Source: Tetragenococcus solitarius NBRC 100494 (GTDB lineage: Bacteria; Bacillota; Bacilli; Lactobacillales; Enterococcaceae). Taken from it: 48,995 bases of DNA. Every line of letters starts with the position of its first letter. Position 1 is the stretch's first letter. The notes beneath the pieces are model-generated. The model saw only the letters and a program-made list of their open reading frames with translations. It was not told where the DNA came from and did no database searches. Of this stretch, positions 45,637 to 48,995 are shown piece after piece. Position numbers and translations under genes: made by a program. Location of the stretch: assembly GCF_001544195.1 (NCBI RefSeq), contig NZ_BCPY01000015.1:1-48995 (forward strand), read 5' to 3'.

Positions 45637-46902
45637 ATGAAAAAATTTGTCATTCACGGCGGGCAACCATTATCAGGTGAAGTAACGATTAGTGGCGCTA
45701 AAAATAGTGCTGTTGCTTTAATCCCCGCCGCAATTTTAGCGGATTCTCCCGTTATTTTAGAAGGAGTTCCCGATATCCAAGATGTCCATTCTTTAATTGA
45801 AATCCTCGAAATCATGGGCGTTAAAACAACTTTTGAAAACAATCAACTAGAAATTGATCCTACTCACATCGTCTCAGTTCCAATGCCAAGCGGAAAAATT
45901 AATAGCTTACGTGCTTCTTATTATTTCATGGGTGCTTTATTGGGAAAATTCGGCGAAGGTGTTGTTGGGCTGCCGGGTGGTTGTGACTTAGGGCCGCGTC
46001 CCATTAATTTACATATCAAAGGTTTTGAAACTTTAGGAGCACAGGTTACAAATGAACATGGTGCGATGTATTTACGTACCACAAAAGATGGGTTACAAGG
46101 TGACCGGATTTTTCTAGATATGGTTTCTATAGGTGCAACTATTAACATTATGTTAGCTGCAGTAAAGGCCAAAGGACGCACAGTGATCGAAAATGCTGCT
46201 CGCGAACCAGAGATTATAGATGTAGCTACATTATTGAATAATATGGGTGCAAAAATCCGTGGAGCCGGTACGGATGAAATTCGTATTGAAGGGGTCGAAA
46301 ATTTACATGGTTGCAGACATGCAATTATCCCTGACCGCATCGAAGCAGGAACTTATTTGGCCTTGGCGGCGGCTTACGGTGAAGGAATTAAAATTAAAAA
46401 CGTTATTTACGAGCATTTAGATAGTTATCTTTCTAAATTAGAAGAAATTGGTGTAGAACTAGAGATTACGGAAGATTCAATCTATGTGCCTAAAACTCAG
46501 AATTTACAAGCAGTGACAGTGAAAACTTATCCTTATCCAGGACTGCCGACTGACTTGCAACAACCAATTACACCGCTGTTATTACAAGCCAATGGTTCTT
46601 CTGAAGTGATTGATACTATTTATTCTAAACGAATGAATCATATTCCAGAATTAGTACGTATGGGAGCGAATGCTTCAATTGAAGGAAGTACTATGATCGT
46701 CAATGGCCCAAGTCAATTGCACGGCGCAGAAGTTGAGGCTTCTGATTTGCGAGCAGGTGCTTGTTTGGTTATTGCTGGTTTAATGGCTCAAGGGACAACA
46801 ACGATTCGTTCAGTGGAATATATTTTACGAGGTTACGATCACATTATTGAAAAATTAACAAAATTAGGATCCGATATAGAAATGGTAGAGGAGACAAAAT
46901 GA
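45637..46902 (+). CDS. murA: UDP-N-acetylglucosamine 1-carboxyvinyltransferase
   Basis: Cytoplasmic EPSP-synthase-fold enzyme of 421 residues for the first committed step of peptidoglycan synthesis. Lys22 in [10 protein letters not shown] and the PEP-reactive, fosfomycin-target Cys116 in [12 protein letters not shown] are both present. Firmicutes often have two MurA paralogues; the position between fba and rho matches the murZ / murAB (second) copy of Bacillus. RBS AGGTGA precedes the ATG. Its stop overlaps the rho start by four bases. Confidence 0.95.
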   Translation: MKKFVIHGGQPLSGEVTISGAKNSAVALIPAAILADSPVILEGVPDIQDVHSLIEILEIMGVKTTFENNQLEIDPTHIVSVPMPSGKINSLRASYYFMGALLGKFGEGVVGLPGGCDLGPRPINLHIKGFETLGAQVTNEHGAMYLRTTKDGLQGDRIFLDMVSIGATINIMLAAVKAKGRTVIENAAREPEIIDVATLLNNMGAKIRGAGTDEIRIEGVENLHGCRHAIIPDRIEAGTYLALAAAYGEGIKIKNVIYEHLDSYLSKLEEIGVELEITEDSIYVPKTQNLQAVTVKTYPYPGLPTDLQQPITPLLLQANGSSEVIDTIYSKRMNHIPELVRMGANASIEGSTMIVNGPSQLHGAEVEASDLRAGACLVIAGLMAQGTTTIRSVEYILRGYDHIIEKLTKLGSDIEMVEETK

Positions 46903-48194
46903 GCGATTATTTAACGATGGCGGAATTAGATAATATGACGCTAAAAGAAATCTATAATTATGCTCGAAGTTTTAAAATTTCATATTATAGTCAAATGAAT
47001 AAAAAAGAACTCTCACTAGCTGTGATTCGGGCTCAAGCGGAAAAACAAGGGTTCTTCTATATGGAAGGAATTCTAGATATCATCTCACAAGATAGCTACG
47101 GCTTTTTACGTCCAATCAACTACGGACCGAGTGCAGAAGATATTTATATTTCAAATTCACAAATACGTCGTTTTAGTTTACGAAATGGCGATAAAGTGGC
47201 CGGTAAAGCGCGTCCTCCTAAGGAATCTGAGCGTTATTATGGCCTAATGCATGTGGAAAGTGTCAACGGAAAAGATCCCGAAGAAGCGAAAAAACGTCCA
47301 CACTTTCCGGCATTAACTGCGCTTTATCCAGAAAAGCCTTTTACTTTAGAAACAACGCCGGGACGGACTTCCACCCGAATCATGGATTTATTCTCGCCAG
47401 TTGGCTTTGGGCAGCGCGGATTGATTGTAGCCCCTCCTAAAGCGGGGAAAACCAGTATTTTAAAAGAAGTAGCCAATGGGATTACAGAAAATTATCCAGA
47501 TGTAGAACTTATTGTTTTATTAATTGATGAACGTCCTGAAGAAGTGACAGATCTAGAACGAAGTGTAGATGGAGAAGTGGTTTATTCAACTTTTGACTTA
47601 CAACCGAATAATCATACCCGTGTTTCAGAATTAGTTTTAGAGCGGGCAATGCGTTTAGTAGAAGATAAGCGCGATGTTGTTATTTTAATGGATAGTATTA
47701 CTCGTTTAGCCAGAGCCTATAACTTGGTTGTACCACCAAGTGGTCGCACATTAAGCGGTGGGATCGATCCGGCGGCTTTATATAAACCTAAAAAGTTCTT
47801 TGGAGCAGCTAGAAATATCGAAGAAGGCGGCAGCTTGACTATCCTAGCTACAGCTTTAGTGGATACAGGCAGCCGAATGGATGATGTGATTTATGAAGAA
47901 TTTAAAGGAACCGGCAATATGGAAATGCATCTATCCCGCCAATTAGCAGAACGACGCATTTTCCCAGCGATTGATCTGAAACGCTCGAGCACTCGTAAAG
48001 AAGAACTATTGATGAGCCCAGAACAATTAGAAGAGACTTGGCGCTTGCGGAATAACATGCTGGGAGATTCGTTAGAATATACCGAACAATTCATCAGTTT
48101 TTTGAAGAAAACTAAAACGAATCAGGAATTTCTCGATTCGTTCCATGATGTTTCATTTACAGATAAGAAACCAAAAAGAAACATGAGAAGATAA
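46899..48194 (+). CDS. rho: Transcription termination factor Rho
   Basis: Hexameric RNA helicase of 431 residues. The N-terminal helical Rho-N domain ([20 protein letters not shown]) and OSB-type RNA-binding domain ([15 protein letters not shown]) precede the ATPase core. Walker A is [11 protein letters not shown], Walker [17 protein letters not shown], and the Q/R-loop region includes [21 protein letters not shown]. The C-terminus is basic. It is translationally coupled to murA through the ATGA overlap. No clear intrinsic terminator follows. Confidence 0.97.
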   Translation: MSDYLTMAELDNMTLKEIYNYARSFKISYYSQMNKKELSLAVIRAQAEKQGFFYMEGILDIISQDSYGFLRPINYGPSAEDIYISNSQIRRFSLRNGDKVAGKARPPKESERYYGLMHVESVNGKDPEEAKKRPHFPALTALYPEKPFTLETTPGRTSTRIMDLFSPVGFGQRGLIVAPPKAGKTSILKEVANGITENYPDVELIVLLIDERPEEVTDLERSVDGEVVYSTFDLQPNNHTRVSELVLERAMRLVEDKRDVVILMDSITRLARAYNLVVPPSGRTLSGGIDPAALYKPKKFFGAARNIEEGGSLTILATALVDTGSRMDDVIYEEFKGTGNMEMHLSRQLAERRIFPAIDLKRSSTRKEELLMSPEQLEETWRLRNNMLGDSLEYTEQFISFLKKTKTNQEFLDSFHDVSFTDKKPKRNMRR

Positions 48195-48236
48195 GCTTTT
48201 TAAATAGACAAAGCAAAATTATTTTAAATTAGATAA

Positions 48237-48265
48237 TTGCAACCAACAACGAAACATGTTAACAT
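48237..48265 (+). promoter_or_regulatory. rpmE2 promoter with palindromic repeats
   Basis: TTGCAA (48237-48242), 17-bp spacer, TAACAT (48260-48265). The perfect 14-bp palindrome ACATGTTAACATGT (48254-48267) covers the -10, and ACATGTT occurs three times (48254, 48262, 48269). Confidence 0.65.
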
Positions 48266-48329
48266 GTTACATGTTGTAAAGAAATAACTCTGATTTAGCA
48301 AATATCTCAGGGCAAAGGAGAGAAATAAT

Positions 48330-48593
48330 ATGAGACAAAACATTCATCCAGAGTATCATCCAGTTGTATTTATGGACTCAACAACCGGCTTTAAATTCTT
48401 GTCAGGTTCAACAAAAAATTCTGAAGAAACTATTGAGTGGGAAGACGGAAATACTTACCCAGTTATCCGTGTTGAAGTAACTTCTGATTCACACCCATTC
48501 TATACTGGACGTCAAAAATTCACACAAGCAGACGGTGCAGTGGACCGTTTCAACAAGAAATATGGCTTCAAAGACGCCAACGCTGGCGAATAA
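48330..48593 (+). CDS. rpmE2: Ribosomal protein L31, type B
   Basis: Ribosomal protein of 87 residues in the large subunit. The start [16 protein letters not shown] and the long internal segment identify type B. The CxxC zinc motif of type A L31 is absent, so this form needs no zinc. In several bacteria type B replaces type A during zinc shortage under Zur; here it follows rho in the place where Bacillus has its main rpmE, so it may be the housekeeping copy. RBS AAAGGAGAG is strong. Confidence 0.95.
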   Translation: MRQNIHPEYHPVVFMDSTTGFKFLSGSTKNSEETIEWEDGNTYPVIRVEVTSDSHPFYTGRQKFTQADGAVDRFNKKYGFKDANAGE

Positions 48594-48616
48594 TAGAAAC
48601 GCTGATTTATCAGCTC

Positions 48617-48653
48617 TTAGAGGGTATCCTGGACCTGGGGTACTCTTTTTTTA
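48617..48653 (+). terminator. Terminator of rpmE2
   Basis: AGAG / CTCT plus TATCC / GGGGTA pair with a GG bulge around TGGACCT-type loop bases, followed by TTTTTTT. Confidence 0.6.
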
Positions 48654-48659
48654 TTGTGC

Positions 48660-48995
48660 TTAAAGAACGCTTGTTTTACGAATAGTTCTAAAAAATCTTG
48701 GACATGATATTAAAAAAAACTTTCAAATTAGAAAGCGTATTTATGAGAAAGACGATGGCGGTGCAACATATCAAAGCTGGGGCAAGTATTACGTTCAAAT
48801 ATTTCCAGTTTTATAGTTATTTAATTGCAAAATCTTACATAGATCTCCTATTACTATGGTTTGTTTTTGATGTAACTACTATTAAAAGTTAAAAATATAT
48901 GAATTATATTGGTGAAACATATTAAAAAAGGATAGATCTTGCTGCTTATTTTTATAAGTTATTGAATTTTTTTCTAAGATTGTTATGCTTTTTTT
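48660..48995. other. End of window, no clear gene
   Basis: AT-rich with no ribosome site in front of the short open frames. One frame (about 48676-48831) reads like protein, with IYEKDDGGATYQSWGKYYVQ before a stop, but has no start codon. It may be the tail of a decayed gene. I recognise nothing else. Confidence 0.4.

Noticed and set aside
45921-46340. Long minus-strand frame inside murA (139 codons)
   Set aside because: Antisense shadow of a strongly conserved gene, Ser/Pro/Ile-rich, no ribosome site. Similar antisense frames in nifS, gdpD and pyrG were dismissed for the same reason.
48698-48892. 64-codon frame after rpmE2
   Set aside because: No ribosome site, low-complexity hydrophobic tail, and a competing frame that looks more protein-like.

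Overview
This 49-kb window reads as ordinary chromosome of a low-GC Gram-positive coccus of the family Enterococcaceae. The evidence is the gene content and order: ezrA next to a cysteine desulfurase and thiI; valS-folC; rnjA with rpoY; miaA-hflX-glnR-glnA; fba-murA-rho-rpmE type B. The regulators also fit (Rex, a CtsR box, GlnR, a T-box). The visibly acidic secreted binding proteins would suit a salt-adapted genus such as Tetragenococcus, but that is inference. I see no rRNA, tRNA, prophage, IS transposase or CRISPR array.

Layout. 0-10 kb holds single-gene units: a membrane acyltransferase, pepC, an MFS transporter (-), the cystine transporter tcyP, an acyl-ACP thioesterase, asparaginase (-), then a DUF72 / HAD / MazG-like trio. 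10-15 kb is the accessory-looking part: two tandem oligopeptide-binding lipoprotein genes, the first broken by a 4-bp duplication, around a DUF2188 gene (-). 15-23 kb carries aspartate kinase (-), ezrA, nifS-thiI, rex and tpx. 22.5-29 kb has a T-box leader, valS, folC, a HAD gene, radC and a cold-shock gene. 29-37 kb has rnjA-rpoY (-), a heterodimeric ABC exporter, a gamma-carbonic-anhydrase-like gene, clpP (-) and an unknown membrane-anchored protein. 37-42 kb is a glycerophosphodiesterase-miaA-hflX run with overlapping genes, then glnR-glnA. 42-48.6 kb is pyrG, fba, murA-rho and rpmE2.

Many regulatory sites are readable: promoters with 17-bp spacers, a GlnR box ahead of glnR-glnA, a CtsR box over the clpP promoter, a probable Rex box in front of rex, a valine-type T-box, and a pyrG leader whose GGGC start and CTCCC terminator arm fit CTP-sensed reiterative transcription.

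The most unusual content is intergenic. Three tandem arrays of unrelated sequence share nearly the same period (41, 41 and 42 bp). A roughly 110-160 bp imperfect palindrome occurs in four gaps. A second dispersed repeat sits directly on the T-tract of two terminators; one copy separates the T-box from valS and carries mutually exclusive hairpins. I found no convincing new multi-gene system; the best leads are these repeat families.
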